Source: Streptococcus sp. 68 (GTDB lineage: Bacteria; Bacillota; Bacilli; Lactobacillales; Streptococcaceae). Taken from it: DNA of 64,000 bases. Shown here piece by piece: positions 10,801 to 20,763 of the stretch (positions are counted from its first letter, which is position 1; the number at the start of each line of letters is the position of its first letter). Location of the stretch: assembly GCF_013277415.1 (NCBI RefSeq), contig NZ_VMMX01000010.1, forward strand, positions 1-64,000, written 5' to 3'. The notes under the pieces are model-generated. The model was given only the letters and a program-made list of their open reading frames with translations. It was not told the origin of the DNA and did not search any database. The translations under genes and the position numbers were made by a program.

Positions 10801-11379
10801 AATTCGGCAAGGTTCTAACTGGGATATTTCAAAAATATCTAAAATATCTCCTCGAAGACTAAATTCGCCTTGAGTTTGTACTTGTGTAACTTTTCGATAG
10901 CCAATTTCCTTCAACTGATGGATAATCGCGTGTTGATCATATTCTTCACCGATTGAGATTTTTACAATACTATCTTTGAATACATTTGGAGACGGTAAAA
11001 TCAATCGACTTGCTGCGATATTACAAACTAAAATCCCTTTCTTAGATGAATCAGTCAAAAAACGCAAGGCTTCAACCCGTGAAATGATTTTTTCTTGTGA
11101 AGACATCAAAAATTCTACCATAGGGGAGTCATCTACCAAAAATGGATAGACAAATTCCTCACCCAAGATAGATAGAAGATCACTAACAAGTCCTTCTGCT
11201 TCTCCATAAGTTGACGTCAATAACACAATCTTATCTTCCTGTCTCAAACTACTAGCTATTGCTAAAGCTTTTGTAGAAGTTGACAAACCTAACATTAATT
11301 GTCTTTTCTTATCTGTCAGATTTTGATGCCATTTTTTTATCTGATCATTTTCTGAGAATAAATCTAATAAGGTCACCAT
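7870..11379 (-). CDS. mfd: Transcription-repair coupling factor Mfd
   Basis: Mfd removes RNA polymerase stalled at DNA lesions and recruits UvrA. The 1169-residue protein has a UvrB-homology N-terminal part, an RNA polymerase interaction domain (GDYVVHHIHGIGQYLGIE near residue 490) and RecG-like helicase motifs: LVGDVGFGKTEVAMRAAFKA (Walker A), DEEQRFGVKHKE (DEEQ box) and GRVGRSNR (motif VI). A C-terminal TRCF domain completes it. It begins directly after the pth stop, with no gap, so the two are probably cotranscribed. Confidence 0.97.
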   Translation of the reverse strand: MVTLLDLFSENDQIKKWHQNLTDKKRQLMLGLSTSTKALAIASSLRQEDKIVLLTSTYGEAEGLVSDLLSILGEEFVYPFLVDDSPMVEFLMSSQEKIISRVEALRFLTDSSKKGILVCNIAASRLILPSPNVFKDSIVKISIGEEYDQHAIIHQLKEIGYRKVTQVQTQGEFSLRGDILDIFEISQLEPCRIEFFGDEIDGIRSFEVETQLSKENQTELTIFPASDILLREKDYKRGQSALEKQISKTLSPILKSYLEEIFSSFYQKQVHLDSRKFLSLCYDKRWTVFDYIEKDTPIFFDDYQKLMNQYEVFERELAQYFTEELQNSKAFSEMQYFADTEHIYKKQSPVTFFSNMQKGLGNLKFDQIYQFNQYPMQEFFNQFSFLKEEIERYKKMDYTIILQSSNSMGSKTLEDVLEEYQIKLDSRDKSRICQESVNLIEGNLRHGFHFVDEKILVITEHEIFQKKLKRRFRRQHVSNAERLKDYNELEKGDYVVHHIHGIGQYLGIETIEIKGIHRDYVSVQYQNGDQISIPVEQIHLLSKYVSSDGKAPKLNKLNDGHFKKAKQKVKNQVEDIADDLIKLYSERSQLKGFAFSADDEDQHAFDDAFPYVETDDQLRSVEEIKSDMQASQPMDRLLVGDVGFGKTEVAMRAAFKAVNDHKQVVVLVPTTVLAQQHYTNFKERFQNFAVNIDVLSRFRSKKEQTETLEKLKKGQVDILIGTHRVLSKDVVFADLGLMIIDEEQRFGVKHKETLKELKKQVDVLTLTATPIPRTLHMSMLGIRDLSVIETPPTNRYPVQTYVLEKNESVIRDAVLREMERGGQVYYLYNKVDTIDQKVSELQELIPEASIGYVHGQMSEIQLENTLLDFIEGQYDILVTTTIIETGVDIPNANTLFIENADHMGLSTLYQLRGRVGRSNRIAYAYLMYRPEKSISEVSEKRLEAIKGFTELGSGFKIAMRDLSIRGAGNLLGKSQSGFIDSVGFELYSQLLEEAIAKRNGNANANTRTKGNAELILQIDAYLPDTYISDQRHKIEIYKKIRQIDNRVNYEELQEELIDRFGEYPDVVAYLLEIGLVKSYLDKIFVQRVERKDNKITVQFEKVTQRLFLAQDYFKALSATNLKTGIAENKGSMELVFDVRNKKDYEILEGLLIFGESLLEIKESKEENSI

Positions 11380-11949
11380 TTATCCGTTATACCTCTGCAT
11401 CGTTTTTTCAAAGTTTTTCTCTTGTAAATAGTAGTTTACAGAGTCGTCAACTTTGTCAATAGACTGTAAAATACCGATATAATCATCCTTGTCAAAGGTA
11501 CTCAAAACATGGTTAACAACTGACATGCCATTTTTAGGTCTTCCGATTCCAATCTTAACACGATTAAAGGTTTGGGTTCCAATATGTTGAATAATAGACT
11601 TGATACCATTATGACCACCTGCTGAACCTTTTGCTCTTAAACGAATCTTTCCAACTTCCATGTCAAGATCATCGTAAATGATGAGTAAATCTTCAATATC
11701 CAAACCATAATAAGTCAATAAAGCATGAACCGCTTTTCCACTTTCATTCATAAATGTCGTTGGTTTGACAAGATAAATTTTTTCTCCATTTAGGAAAAAG
11801 GATGCTAGGTCAGCTTGAAATATCTTATCATGTGTAAAAGTGACATTCTGTTTCTTCGCTAGTTGGTCAATCAACATAAATCCAACATTGTGTTTTGTTT
11901 CAAAATATTTATCTCCTGGATTTCCCAAGCCTACAAGTAATTTGGTCAT
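11380..11949 (-). CDS. pth: Peptidyl-tRNA hydrolase
   Basis: Pth frees tRNA from peptidyl-tRNA that drops off the ribosome. The 189-residue product has the family start [24 protein letters not shown] (with the catalytic His in KHNVG), Asp in [16 protein letters not shown], and [12 protein letters not shown]. Length is as usual. It sits between ychF and mfd, and a terminator for ychF at 11971-11997 separates it from that gene. Confidence 0.97.
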   Translation of the reverse strand: MTKLLVGLGNPGDKYFETKHNVGFMLIDQLAKKQNVTFTHDKIFQADLASFFLNGEKIYLVKPTTFMNESGKAVHALLTYYGLDIEDLLIIYDDLDMEVGKIRLRAKGSAGGHNGIKSIIQHIGTQTFNRVKIGIGRPKNGMSVVNHVLSTFDKDDYIGILQSIDKVDDSVNYYLQEKNFEKTMQRYNG

Positions 11950-11970
11950 TTATTTTTCCTTTCAAAAGCC

Positions 11971-11997
11971 AAAAGGGTTGGAATTTTTTTCCAACCT
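11971..11997 (-). terminator. Terminator after ychF
   Basis: On the minus strand AGGTTGGAA and TTCCAACCC pair around an A-rich loop and lead into TTTT. It lies 25 bp downstream of the ychF stop. Confidence 0.75.
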
Positions 11998-12021
11998 AAT
12001 TGATACTATTCATTAAATTTT

Positions 12022-13137
12022 TTAGACATTAAAGCGGAATTCCATGATATCGCCGTCTTGGACGATATATTCTTTTCCTTCTTCACGCAAACGTCCAGCT
12101 TCTTTTACGGCCTTTTCAGATCCATATTTCACCAAATCATCGTATGACATGGTTACTGCACGAATAAAACCTTTTTCAAAGTCTGAGTGGATAATACCAG
12201 CTGCTTGAGGAGCCTTCATACCACGTTTGAAGGTCCAAGCGCGAACCTCTTTTTCACCAGCTGTGAAGTAAGTTCCCAGTCCAAGCAAATGGTAAGCTGC
12301 ACGAGTCAACTTATCAACGCCTGATTCTGTCAAACCAAGTGCTTCAAGAAACTCTTGCTTGTCTTCATCGTCTAACTCAGAAATTTCTTCCTCAGCACGC
12401 GCAGAAATAACGACTACTTCAGCATTTTCTGTCGCTGCAAATTCACGAATTTGTTTAACATAGTCGATAGAGTCAGGTTCTGAAACCACATCCTCGTCTA
12501 CATTAGCAACATAGAGCACTGGTTTAGTCGTTAACAGGAAGAGACCTTTGACAACCTTTTGTTCCTCATCTGTAAATTCAATAGTTCGAGCTGATTTTCC
12601 ATCTTCAAGGACTGGTTTAATCTTTTGAAGAACATTGAATTCTGCTACTGATTCTTTATCTTTTTGCGTACGTGCCATCTTTTCTACACGCGCATATCGT
12701 TTGTTCACTGATTCTAAGTCAGCAAGAATCAATTCCAGATTAATTGTATCAATATCTGCAAGTGGATCTACAAAGGCGTCTTCACGTCCTTGCTCGCGCA
12801 TCACATTTTCATCATCAAAAGCACGAACTACGTGAACAATCGCATCTACTTCACGAATATTGGCTAAGAATTTATTCCCTAGCCCTTCTCCTTTTGAAGC
12901 TCCTTTTACAATCCCTGCAATATCTGTAAATTCAAATGTTGTTGGCACTGTCTTTTTAGGAGTAATCATTTCAGTCAATTTTTGTAGACGTTCATCTGGA
13001 ACTTCCACCATTCCAACATTTGGATCAATAGTCGCAAATGGGTAGTTTGCTGCCTCTGCTCCTGCTTTTGTAATTGCATTAAATAGTGTTGATTTACCAA
13101 CGTTTGGCAAACCAACGATACCTGCTGTTAAAGCCAT
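12022..13137 (-). CDS. ychF: Redox-regulated ATPase YchF (OLA1 family)
   Basis: YchF is an Obg-family P-loop protein that prefers ATP and binds ribosomes; it is linked to stress and redox responses. The 371-residue product starts [27 protein letters not shown] (G1), has [29 protein letters not shown] (G3) and YVANVDED in place of the GTP-specific NKxD. The C-terminal TGS domain ends [19 protein letters not shown]. Length is typical, and the position beside pth is conserved in streptococci. Confidence 0.96.
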   Translation of the reverse strand: MALTAGIVGLPNVGKSTLFNAITKAGAEAANYPFATIDPNVGMVEVPDERLQKLTEMITPKKTVPTTFEFTDIAGIVKGASKGEGLGNKFLANIREVDAIVHVVRAFDDENVMREQGREDAFVDPLADIDTINLELILADLESVNKRYARVEKMARTQKDKESVAEFNVLQKIKPVLEDGKSARTIEFTDEEQKVVKGLFLLTTKPVLYVANVDEDVVSEPDSIDYVKQIREFAATENAEVVVISARAEEEISELDDEDKQEFLEALGLTESGVDKLTRAAYHLLGLGTYFTAGEKEVRAWTFKRGMKAPQAAGIIHSDFEKGFIRAVTMSYDDLVKYGSEKAVKEAGRLREEGKEYIVQDGDIMEFRFNV

Positions 13138-13201
13138 ATTTTCTCGTTCTCCGTTTTCATTTCAATCCCTAATATTATAACACAAAAAGGGAAAACTTGC
13201 T

Positions 13202-13220
13202 AACCCTCTAACTAAGGGTT
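13202..13220 (-). terminator. Weak hairpin after the DUF951 gene
   Basis: AACCCT and AGGGTT pair across 7 nt just beyond the DUF951 stop; on the minus strand a broken T-rich stretch follows at a distance. Possible weak terminator. Confidence 0.4.
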
Positions 13221-13221
13221 C

Positions 13222-13416
13222 TCAGTCAATAATTTTATTCATTTTTCGCTCAAAATCATAGCGCCCCATCATGACAACATGCTCACAATTACTGCATTTT
13301 ATTTTGATATCTGCTCCTACACGTGTAATTTCCCAACGATTAGCTTTTTTTCCTGTTGACTTGATAGTACAAGCATGTGGTTTTTTCATCTCAACAAAAT
13401 TTCCAACTTGATACAT
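13222..13416 (-). CDS. DUF951 small protein
   Basis: A 64-residue protein starts MYQVGNFVEMKKPHACTIKS and contains a CxxC-like NCEH segment and a KCSNC zinc-ribbon-like pair. This is the DUF951 family, found next to ychF in many Firmicutes, of unknown function. I chose the ATG at 13416 because AAGGAGAGTAGT precedes it directly; the open frame extends 18 codons further upstream without a ribosome site. Confidence 0.88.
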   Translation of the reverse strand: MYQVGNFVEMKKPHACTIKSTGKKANRWEITRVGADIKIKCSNCEHVVMMGRYDFERKMNKIID

Positions 13417-13448
13417 ACTACTCTCCTTTTCTTTTTCGATTATATCAT

Positions 13449-13478
13449 AAAAGAGGCGAGCCAGGCTCAACCTCTTTC
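13449..13478 (-). terminator. Terminator after dnaN
   Basis: A bulged hairpin (AAAGAGG..AGCC/GGCT..CCTCTTT) follows dnaN and leads into T residues on the minus strand. It precedes the DUF951 gene. Confidence 0.8.
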
Positions 13479-13480
13479 AC

Positions 13481-14617
13481 TTAATTTGTACGAACTGGTG
13501 TGATAAGTTGCATGAAGTCCTCGTCAGTATCTGCTGGCACAAGAGTAAATGGACGAACAGCTGAGATAAAGCTAATGGTCACCTTTTCGCTATTTAAAGC
13601 TTTAAGAGAATCAATCAAGTAAGTTGGGTTGAAACTAATGGTCAAATCTTCACCTGTAACCTGATCAGTATCGATTTCTTCGTTTACTTTACCAACCTCT
13701 GGAGAGTGAACATGGGCGCTAACAATCCCATCTTTAATTTCAAGTTTCACAGTACCATTTTGAGTCGCACTTGATAAAAGACGAGCACGCTCCATTGACT
13801 GGCGTAAGTTTACCACATCAAAAGTAATAGTAGTGTTAAAGTCTGTTGGAATCAAGCGATCTGTATCAGGATAGTTTCCTTCTAGGAGACGAGTATAGAA
13901 GCTAATATTTTCGCTTCTAAAGAGGATTTGGTTATTGGCAAAGAAAATCTCTACAGTTTCAATATCATCTGTAAATACCGCTGAAAATTCGCGTAGAGAA
14001 CGGCTCGGAATGACAACATCAAAATCATCACTATTTTTTTCAAGAGTCAATTTTTTCTGGCTTAGACGATGAGAGTCTGTTGCCACTGTTTTTAACTCTT
14101 TGTGTTGACTCAATACAAAATGAACACCTGTCAAAATTGGACGACTCTCTTGTGTACTTGCAGCAAAAGCTGTTTCATTGATAATTTTCTTGAGTAATTT
14201 TGTTTCAAGAACCAAAGGAGTGCTTGCTGAAATTTCTTGGATTCGTGGGTACTGTTCGCTATCTTTTCCTTTTAGGGTAATTTCTGATTTGCCACTGGTT
14301 AAAACAATTTGATTTTGTTCAATTTCTTTAAAATCAAGAGTTACATCAGGTAGACTAGATATCACATTGATGAAGAAAGAAGCTTCAAGAAGAATCGAAC
14401 CTAAAGAAGTAATTAACAAACCAGCATCTTCATTTTTTTGAGAAATAAAATTTTCAATTGAAATCTGACCATTTGAACCAATTAAAGTAACACCTTCATT
14501 GGTCACGTCAATTTTGACTGTTGATAAAATAGGAATGGCATTTTTAGAGCTAATAGCTCTCTTAGTAATATTTAAGGCTTGTAGAAATAAATTTTTATTA
14601 ATTGAAAAATGAATCAT
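13481..14617 (-). CDS. dnaN: DNA polymerase III sliding clamp (beta subunit)
   Basis: DnaN is the ring-shaped clamp that tethers the replicative polymerase to DNA. The 378-residue length is that of streptococcal DnaN. It starts MIHFSINKNLFLQALNITKRAISSKNAIPIL, which fits the family and follows the AAAGGAGAAT ribosome site; the longer frame to 14713 has no support. The C-terminus PADTDEDFMQLITPVRTN is also typical. It is the second gene of the dnaA-dnaN pair, with DnaA boxes between the two. Confidence 0.97.
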   Translation of the reverse strand: MIHFSINKNLFLQALNITKRAISSKNAIPILSTVKIDVTNEGVTLIGSNGQISIENFISQKNEDAGLLITSLGSILLEASFFINVISSLPDVTLDFKEIEQNQIVLTSGKSEITLKGKDSEQYPRIQEISASTPLVLETKLLKKIINETAFAASTQESRPILTGVHFVLSQHKELKTVATDSHRLSQKKLTLEKNSDDFDVVIPSRSLREFSAVFTDDIETVEIFFANNQILFRSENISFYTRLLEGNYPDTDRLIPTDFNTTITFDVVNLRQSMERARLLSSATQNGTVKLEIKDGIVSAHVHSPEVGKVNEEIDTDQVTGEDLTISFNPTYLIDSLKALNSEKVTISFISAVRPFTLVPADTDEDFMQLITPVRTN

Positions 14618-14680
14618 GGATTCTCCTTTATTTATTTTTAGTATTAGAAGGATAATAGTAATAATAGAGTCTGTGAAATC

Positions 14681-14773
14681 TGTGGAAAACAGACTAAAAG
14701 TAAGGCATACCAAGTTTTTTAGCTTGTTTAAAAAATGTGGATAAAAAAGATAAAAAAGCGAAAGTTATCCACA
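14681..14773. promoter_or_regulatory. DnaA boxes between dnaA and dnaN
   Basis: The spacer contains TGTGGAAAA at 14681-14689, TGTGGATAA at 14736-14744 and TTATCCACA at 14765-14773. The last two are perfect consensus DnaA boxes in opposite orientation, with an AT-rich run of about 20 bp between them. This may be an origin or unwinding part, or serve dnaN promoter control. Confidence 0.8.
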
Positions 14774-14775
14774 AG

Positions 14776-16137
14776 TTATTTGATTTTCTTTTTGATTGAT
14801 TCAATTTCTAAGCGTAAATTATCGTCTTCATCAATCAAAGATTTAATTTTAGCATGGGCATGAATAACTGTTGTGTGATCTTTACCACCAAATTCCTTCC
14901 CAATTTTTGGAAGACTATTATCTGTTAGTTCTCTAGATAAATACATGGCTACTTGACGGGCTAACACAATATTTTGAAGGCGTCTACTTCCTTTCATTTC
15001 TTTGACGCTGACACCATAAAAGTTACCAACTTCATTTTGGATTTTGTCAATTGGGATGACGAGCATTTGGCTAACATCTTGTTTGCGAGCTCTAATAGCT
15101 TCTGCAGCAATATCAATAGTGATATCCTTGATTTTTTTTACTCGGGCAATTAAAGTGATGTCGTTGATAGCTCCCTCAAGATCTCGAACATTTGAATCAA
15201 ATTGCCCAGCTAGGTATTCTAGAGTATCACTTTGGAAATTGTAGCCTAAATGTTCCGTTTTACTTTGTAAAATGGCAATACGTGTTTCAAAGTCAGGGGG
15301 TGTGATAGTTTGTGTCAATCCCCAACTAAAGCGCGTGACAAGCCTTTCTTCGAGCCCTTCTAAATGTTTTGGACTACGATCACTGGTTAGGACAATCTGT
15401 TTTTGCTTGTCATGAAGGGCGTTAAAGGTATTGAAAAATTCTTCCTGAGTTGCGACTTTTTTTCCACTGAGTGACTGGATATCATCGATTAACAAAAGAT
15501 CAAGACTACGATAGGTTTTTTTAAACTTTTCCATTTCACCAAGTCTTAGGTGATCAAGAAAGTCATTAATAAAGCTTTCAGCGGGTATGTATTTAACACG
15601 CGCATTCGGAATATTTTTTAGAATTTCATTTCCAATAGCGTTTAACAGGTGAGTCTTACCAAGCCCAGGTCCTCCATAGATAAAAAGAGGATTATAGGTC
15701 AAGGCCAAATCTTCAGAGACAGCCAAAGCGGCTGATACTGCCCAAACATTTCCATCCCCTTGAATAAAATTATCAAAGGTATACTTTTCTTTTAATCCCG
15801 TATCCGAATAAGGAATAGATGCTAACTTTGGACTATAGTCATAAAGAGTTGAATTTGTAGCTTCTTCAACTTGTGAGATAGCCGTATCTTGAGGTTTAGT
15901 GAAAATATAGTGAGGAGTAATCTCAGCATCATAAATTTCAAATCCAGCAACTACAATAATATCTTTTAGTTGTTTTTCCCAGACCATTTCCATTTCAGAT
16001 CGTGGTAAAAATATAGTGGCAACATTTTCCTCTACCTTGATGAGTTCAGCTTGAATAGCATAGAAATCATACATGGATCGAGTCAGTCTTTCTTGAGCAA
16101 ATTCTAATATACGATTCCAAAATTGTTTTTCTTTCAA
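14776..16137 (-). CDS. dnaA: Chromosomal replication initiator DnaA
   Basis: DnaA binds DnaA boxes, opens the origin and loads helicase. The 453-residue protein has an N-terminal interaction domain, an AAA+ core with Walker [11 protein letters not shown] (about residues 154-163) and Walker [11 protein letters not shown]. The C-terminal domain carries the DnaA signature [15 protein letters not shown]. Start is the ATG at 16137, preceded by AAGGAGGAG. DnaA boxes flank the gene on both sides, which places the chromosome origin here. Confidence 0.98.
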   Translation of the reverse strand: MKEKQFWNRILEFAQERLTRSMYDFYAIQAELIKVEENVATIFLPRSEMEMVWEKQLKDIIVVAGFEIYDAEITPHYIFTKPQDTAISQVEEATNSTLYDYSPKLASIPYSDTGLKEKYTFDNFIQGDGNVWAVSAALAVSEDLALTYNPLFIYGGPGLGKTHLLNAIGNEILKNIPNARVKYIPAESFINDFLDHLRLGEMEKFKKTYRSLDLLLIDDIQSLSGKKVATQEEFFNTFNALHDKQKQIVLTSDRSPKHLEGLEERLVTRFSWGLTQTITPPDFETRIAILQSKTEHLGYNFQSDTLEYLAGQFDSNVRDLEGAINDITLIARVKKIKDITIDIAAEAIRARKQDVSQMLVIPIDKIQNEVGNFYGVSVKEMKGSRRLQNIVLARQVAMYLSRELTDNSLPKIGKEFGGKDHTTVIHAHAKIKSLIDEDDNLRLEIESIKKKIK

Positions 16138-16202
16138 TCCTTTCTCCTCCTTTACTATTTAAAAGTTTAATACTAGACCTATTTTACCATAGATAGTAAG
16201 AA

Positions 16203-16318
16203 TTTTCCACAAGCTGTGAAAAATAATCCACAATGTTATCAAGTTTTATCCACAGGTTGGGGATAAAGTCAGAAACTATTGATTTATTAAGCTTTTTATC
16301 GAAAAAAATAGTGGATAA
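16203..16318. other. oriC: DnaA-box cluster between dnaA and parB
   Basis: The AT-rich spacer contains TTTTCCACA (16203-16211), TAATCCACA (16224-16232), the perfect box TTATCCACA (16246-16254) and AGTGGATAA (16310-16318, reverse). AT-rich runs at 16270-16310 could unwind. Together with the boxes after dnaA this fits a bipartite Firmicute oriC. The dnaA promoter also lies here. Confidence 0.85.
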
Positions 16319-16342
16319 CCTTGTGAGATAAAAAAATAAAAG

Positions 16343-16364
16343 AACAGCCTTATTTCAGGCTGTT
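16343..16364 (-). terminator. Terminator overlapping the end of parB
   Basis: AACAGCCT and AGGCTGTT form an 8-bp stem around the parB stop codon, followed on the minus strand by a T-rich stretch. It separates parB from the origin. Confidence 0.8.
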
Positions 16365-17108
16365 GATAATTCTACTATATTCTTCTTGATTTGAAAAAGA
16401 AATAATGATTTTTCCACTATCTTTTTTAGATAGTTTAATTTCTACATCTAATCCGAGTAGTTTTTTTAACTGTTCTTCTTCATTTTGTATGAAATGATCA
16501 TTTTTTTGCTGTTTCTTTTGTTTTTTCTCTGTCAGAAGAGCTTCTAATTTCCTTACAGAAATATCTTCTTCTATAACCCGTTGAAAGAAATAGTCTTGTT
16601 GTTCCTTATTCAATCCAACTAGCGAACGAGCATGTGCTTGTGATAGTTTGCCATTTTCTACTTCTGAAAGGATAGCATCTGGCAAGTAAAGCAAACGAAT
16701 GGAGTTGCTGATATATGGACGAGACTTGCCCATTTTATCTGCAATTTCAGCATGGGTAAATCCTTTCTCTACGAGAGATTCATAGGCGCGTGCTTCTTCT
16801 ATAGGATTTAAATTTTCTCTCTGCAAATTTTCAATAATGGACTGGATCATCATCTCTTGGTCTGAAAGCTGTTTAATAACAGCTGGGATAGACCTTAGAC
16901 CAGCTAAAAGTGAAGCCCGATAGCGTCTCTCTCCTGCAAGGATTTCATAACCAATCACAGGAGATTGACGAACAATAATCGGTTGAATGAGTCCATTTTC
17001 TTTGATAGACTGTGCTAGTTCATCTAGTTTTTCTCCATCAAATTCTTTTCGAGGTTGATAGGGATTTTTTTGTATATCCGTGATAGAAATCATTTCAAAT
17101 TTTTCCAT
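16350..17108 (-). CDS. parB: Chromosome-partitioning protein ParB (Spo0J)
   Basis: ParB binds parS sites near the origin, spreads as a CTP-dependent clamp and recruits SMC. The 252-residue protein begins with the ParB box (ITDIQKNPYQPRKEFDGEKLDELAQSIKENGLIQPIIVR), then ILAGERRYRASLLAGLRSIPAVI and the helix-turn-helix THAEIADKMGKSRPYISNSIRLLYL. No parA gene is seen beside it, as usual in streptococci. It lies 57 bp after htrA and is probably partly cotranscribed. Matching parS-like sites are at 4763, 26685 and 37908. Confidence 0.96.
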   Translation of the reverse strand: MEKFEMISITDIQKNPYQPRKEFDGEKLDELAQSIKENGLIQPIIVRQSPVIGYEILAGERRYRASLLAGLRSIPAVIKQLSDQEMMIQSIIENLQRENLNPIEEARAYESLVEKGFTHAEIADKMGKSRPYISNSIRLLYLPDAILSEVENGKLSQAHARSLVGLNKEQQDYFFQRVIEEDISVRKLEALLTEKKQKKQQKNDHFIQNEEEQLKKLLGLDVEIKLSKKDSGKIIISFSNQEEYSRIINSLK

Positions 17109-17165
17109 GATTCTACACTAACACATCTTTTCTCTTATGTAAAGTTTTCTTTACATAGATGTCAA

Positions 17166-18368
<1,203 letters not shown>

Positions 18369-18392
18369 TTACTGAAAGTATAAACTGACTAG

Positions 18393-18409
18393 CTTAATTA
18401 TAACTTAAA
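18393..18409 (-). promoter_or_regulatory. CiaR-binding direct repeat upstream of htrA
   Basis: On the minus strand TTTAAG-N5-ATTAAG matches the CiaR box (TTTAAG-N5-wTTAAG). A TATACT -10 hexamer lies 10 bp downstream at 18377-18382. htrA is a known CiaRH target in pneumococcus. Confidence 0.85.
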
Positions 18410-18429
18410 CACAAAAGTTTTTCACAGAT

Positions 18430-18438
18430 TGTGGATAA
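18430..18438. promoter_or_regulatory. DnaA box upstream of htrA and rlmH
   Basis: TGTGGATAA is a perfect DnaA box. A weaker related sequence (CTGTGGTTTT) follows about 20 bp later. This is a third cluster near the origin. Confidence 0.7.
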
Positions 18439-18529
18439 CTTCCAAAAATCTGTGGTTTTCTCGGTTAAAATTAACCTTTTATTTTGTGAATAAGATGTGA
18501 AAAAATAGAGAATATGTTAGAATAGAGTC

Positions 18530-19009
18530 ATGAAAATTAAAGTTGTAACAGTTGGGAAACTGAAAGAAAAGTATTTAAAAGATGGCATCGCAGAGTATTC
18601 AAAACGAATTTCTCGATTTGCTAAGCTTGAAATGATTGAGCTGGCAGATGAAAAAACACCAGATAGGGCTAGTGAGTCAGAAAATCAAAAGATTTTAGAA
18701 ATAGAAGGCCAGAGAATTTTATCAAAAGTTGGTGATCGTGATTTTGTTATTGTGTTAGCCATTGAGGGGAAAACACTTTCTTCAGAAGAATTTAGTAAGC
18801 GGTTAGAAGAAGCTTCTATAAAAGGATTTTCTACTCTTACATTTATCATTGGAGGGAGTTTAGGATTATCATCAGCTGTAAAAAAGAGAGCCAATCTTTC
18901 TGTCAGCTTTGGCCGTTTAACCTTGCCCCATCAGTTAATGAGACTAGTTCTTGTTGAACAAATCTATCGCGCTTTTACGATTCAGCAGGGATCACCCTAT
19001 CATAAATAG
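18530..19009 (+). CDS. rlmH: 23S rRNA pseudouridine-1915 N3-methyltransferase
   Basis: RlmH is a SPOUT methyltransferase that methylates pseudouridine 1915 in helix 69 of 23S rRNA. The 159-residue length is exactly that of the family. Conserved parts are the start [23 protein letters not shown], the SAM-binding knot [17 protein letters not shown] and the end [26 protein letters not shown]. It is transcribed away from htrA and followed by tRNA-Arg and comCDE, the standard order in the mitis group. Confidence 0.97.
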   Translation: MKIKVVTVGKLKEKYLKDGIAEYSKRISRFAKLEMIELADEKTPDRASESENQKILEIEGQRILSKVGDRDFVIVLAIEGKTLSSEEFSKRLEEASIKGFSTLTFIIGGSLGLSSAVKKRANLSVSFGRLTLPHQLMRLVLVEQIYRAFTIQQGSPYHK

Positions 19010-19013
19010 AGAA

Positions 19014-19042
19014 TTGACTTTTAATTGAATTTTTGGTAGAAT
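19014..19042 (+). promoter_or_regulatory. Promoter of tRNA-Arg
   Basis: TTGACT and TAGAAT are spaced by 17 bp, ending 10 bp before the tRNA 5' end. Confidence 0.75.
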
Positions 19043-19052
19043 AATTGTGTTA

Positions 19053-19126
19053 GGTCTCATAGCTCAGCTGGATAGAGCATTCGCCTTCTAAGCGAACGGT
19101 CGCAGGTTCGAATCCTGCTGGGATCA
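19053..19126 (+). tRNA. tRNA-Arg (anticodon TCT)
   Basis: This 74-nt cloverleaf has a 7-bp acceptor stem (GGTCTCA with TGGGATC, including wobble pairs), anticodon loop CTTCTAA reading TCT, and a T-loop GGTTCGAATCC. CCA is not encoded. It lies just upstream of comC, as in pneumococcus. Confidence 0.95.
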
Positions 19127-19136
19127 ATATAGTAGC

Positions 19137-19166
19137 AAAGCTGGGAATTTTCCCGGCTTTTTTCTT
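19137..19166 (+). terminator. Terminator between tRNA-Arg and comC
   Basis: AAAGCTGGGAA pairs with TTCCCGGCTTT (with one G-T pair), followed by T residues. It keeps tRNA transcription out of comCDE. Confidence 0.85.
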
Positions 19167-19174
19167 AAAAAAGT

Positions 19175-19204
19175 ACACTTGGGGAGAAAAAAATGACAGT
19201 TGAG
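19175..19204 (+). promoter_or_regulatory. ComE box of comCDE
   Basis: ACACTTGGG, 12 bp, ACAGTTGAG is the classic ComE direct repeat. The -10 hexamer TATAAT lies at 19236-19241. It gives positive feedback on comCDE. Confidence 0.93.
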
Positions 19205-19291
19205 AGAATTTTATCTAAAATGAAATTCCATTTTGTATAATGGTTTTTGTAAGTTAGCTTACAAGAAAAAAACATTTTAGGAGATTTTATT

Positions 19292-19417
19292 ATGAAAAAC
19301 ACAGTTAAATTGGAACAGTTTGTAGCCTTGAAGGAAAAAGACTTGCAAAATATTAAAGGTGGAGAAAGTAGGATTTCAGACATCCTCCTTGATTTTCTTT
19401 TCCAACGAAAAAAGTAA
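19292..19417 (+). CDS. comC: Competence-stimulating peptide precursor ComC
   Basis: A 41-residue precursor has a leader ([24 protein letters not shown]) ending in the double-glycine signal cut by the ComAB exporter. The predicted mature pheromone is [17 protein letters not shown], 17 residues with the N-terminal acidic residue, central hydrophobic patch and basic C-terminus of mitis-group CSPs. It resembles pneumococcal CSP-2 more than CSP-1 but is distinct. RBS AGGAGA precedes the ATG. comD follows after 20 bp in the same transcript. Confidence 0.97.
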   Translation: MKNTVKLEQFVALKEKDLQNIKGGESRISDILLDFLFQRKK

Positions 19418-19437
19418 TGAAATAAGGAGAAAGAGTA

Positions 19438-20763
19438 ATGAATTTACTTGGATTTGGGACAGTTATTGGTCATTTTTTAATTATTAGTCAAAGTTACCGT
19501 TTAATTTGTAAAGGTCAAATAAATAGAAAAGAGCTATACGTTTTTGGTGCTTATACATTACTAGTAGAAGTAGTACTTGAACTTTCCTTTTATCTTCTAA
19601 ATTTGGATGGGTTAGGGACTGCAACATTTTTACTTCCTTTGGGCTTATATTCCTATTTTCGATGGATGAAACAGTATGAGAGGGATAGAGGACTATTTCT
19701 AAGTTTACTACTATCTCTTTTATATGAGAGCACTCATAACTTTCTGTCCGTAACTTTCTCCTCTATAACAGGAGACAATTTTGTTTTACAATATTATTAC
19801 CCATTCTTTTTCGTTGTAACGGTATTGACCTATGTCGTTATCGTAACAATCATTCGTTACTTCCATTTGGAACTGAACTATTTTGACAAAGATTACCTTT
19901 ATCTTTTCTTGAAAAAAGTATTTTTTGCTTTACTACTGCTACATATTGTATCTTTCGTTTCAGATACGGTAAGTACGATTAAACATTTGAATAGTTTTGG
20001 AAGTATTTTGTCATCTATTGTCTTTATTTCTCTCCTTTTGACCTTCTTTGCAATGAATTCGCATAAAGAACAAATGGAAAAAGAGATTGCTTTGAAGCAG
20101 AAGAAATTTGAACAGAAACATTTACAAAACTACACAGATGAAATTGTTGGACTGTATAATGAAATCCGTGGTTTTCGACATGATTATGCTGGAATGCTTG
20201 TCAGTATGCAGATGGCAATTGACAGTGGTGATTTACAGGAAATTGACAGAGTTTACAATGAAGTTTTGGTCAAAGCAAATCATAAATTGCGTTCAGATAA
20301 GTACACTTACTTTGATTTGAACAACATAGAAGATTCAGCTTTACGAAGTTTGGTTGCTCAGTCTATTGTCTATGCTCGAAATAATGGTGTAGAGTTTACA
20401 CTGGAAGTAAAAGATACGATTACCAAGCTCCCAATTGAACTATTGGATTTGGTTCGTATCATGAGCGTTTTATTGAACAATGCTGTCGAAGGATCGGCTG
20501 ATAGCTATAAAAAGCAGATGGAAGTAGCAGTTATTAAGATGGAAACTGAAACAGTTATTGTGATTCAGAATTCATGTAAAATGACGATGACTCCTTCAGG
20601 AGATCTATTTGCTTTAGGATTCTCCACTAAGGGAAGAAATCGCGGGGTAGGATTAAATAATGTGAAAGAACTACTAGATAAGTACAACAATATTATTTTA
20701 GAAACAGAGATGGAAGGCAGTACATTTAGACAAATTATTAGATTTAAGAGGGAATTTGAATGA
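19438..20763 (+). CDS. comD: CSP receptor histidine kinase ComD
   Basis: ComD is the membrane sensor for CSP and phosphorylates ComE. The 441-residue protein has six or seven membrane segments in about the first 205 residues, a coiled linker and an HPK10-type kinase domain. The phosphorylated His is H248 in RGFRHDYAG, the same number as in pneumococcal ComD. The N box is VLLNNAVEGS and the G box is RGVGLNNVKELL. Its N-terminal sensor region should be matched to the [17 protein letters not shown] pheromone. comE overlaps its stop by 4 bp. Confidence 0.96.
   Translation: MNLLGFGTVIGHFLIISQSYRLICKGQINRKELYVFGAYTLLVEVVLELSFYLLNLDGLGTATFLLPLGLYSYFRWMKQYERDRGLFLSLLLSLLYESTHNFLSVTFSSITGDNFVLQYYYPFFFVVTVLTYVVIVTIIRYFHLELNYFDKDYLYLFLKKVFFALLLLHIVSFVSDTVSTIKHLNSFGSILSSIVFISLLLTFFAMNSHKEQMEKEIALKQKKFEQKHLQNYTDEIVGLYNEIRGFRHDYAGMLVSMQMAIDSGDLQEIDRVYNEVLVKANHKLRSDKYTYFDLNNIEDSALRSLVAQSIVYARNNGVEFTLEVKDTITKLPIELLDLVRIMSVLLNNAVEGSADSYKKQMEVAVIKMETETVIVIQNSCKMTMTPSGDLFALGFSTKGRNRGVGLNNVKELLDKYNNIILETEMEGSTFRQIIRFKREFE

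Noticed and set aside
14618-14713. N-terminal extension of dnaN
   Set aside because: Runs through a DnaA-box region and has no ribosome site; the 378-residue form is the family length.
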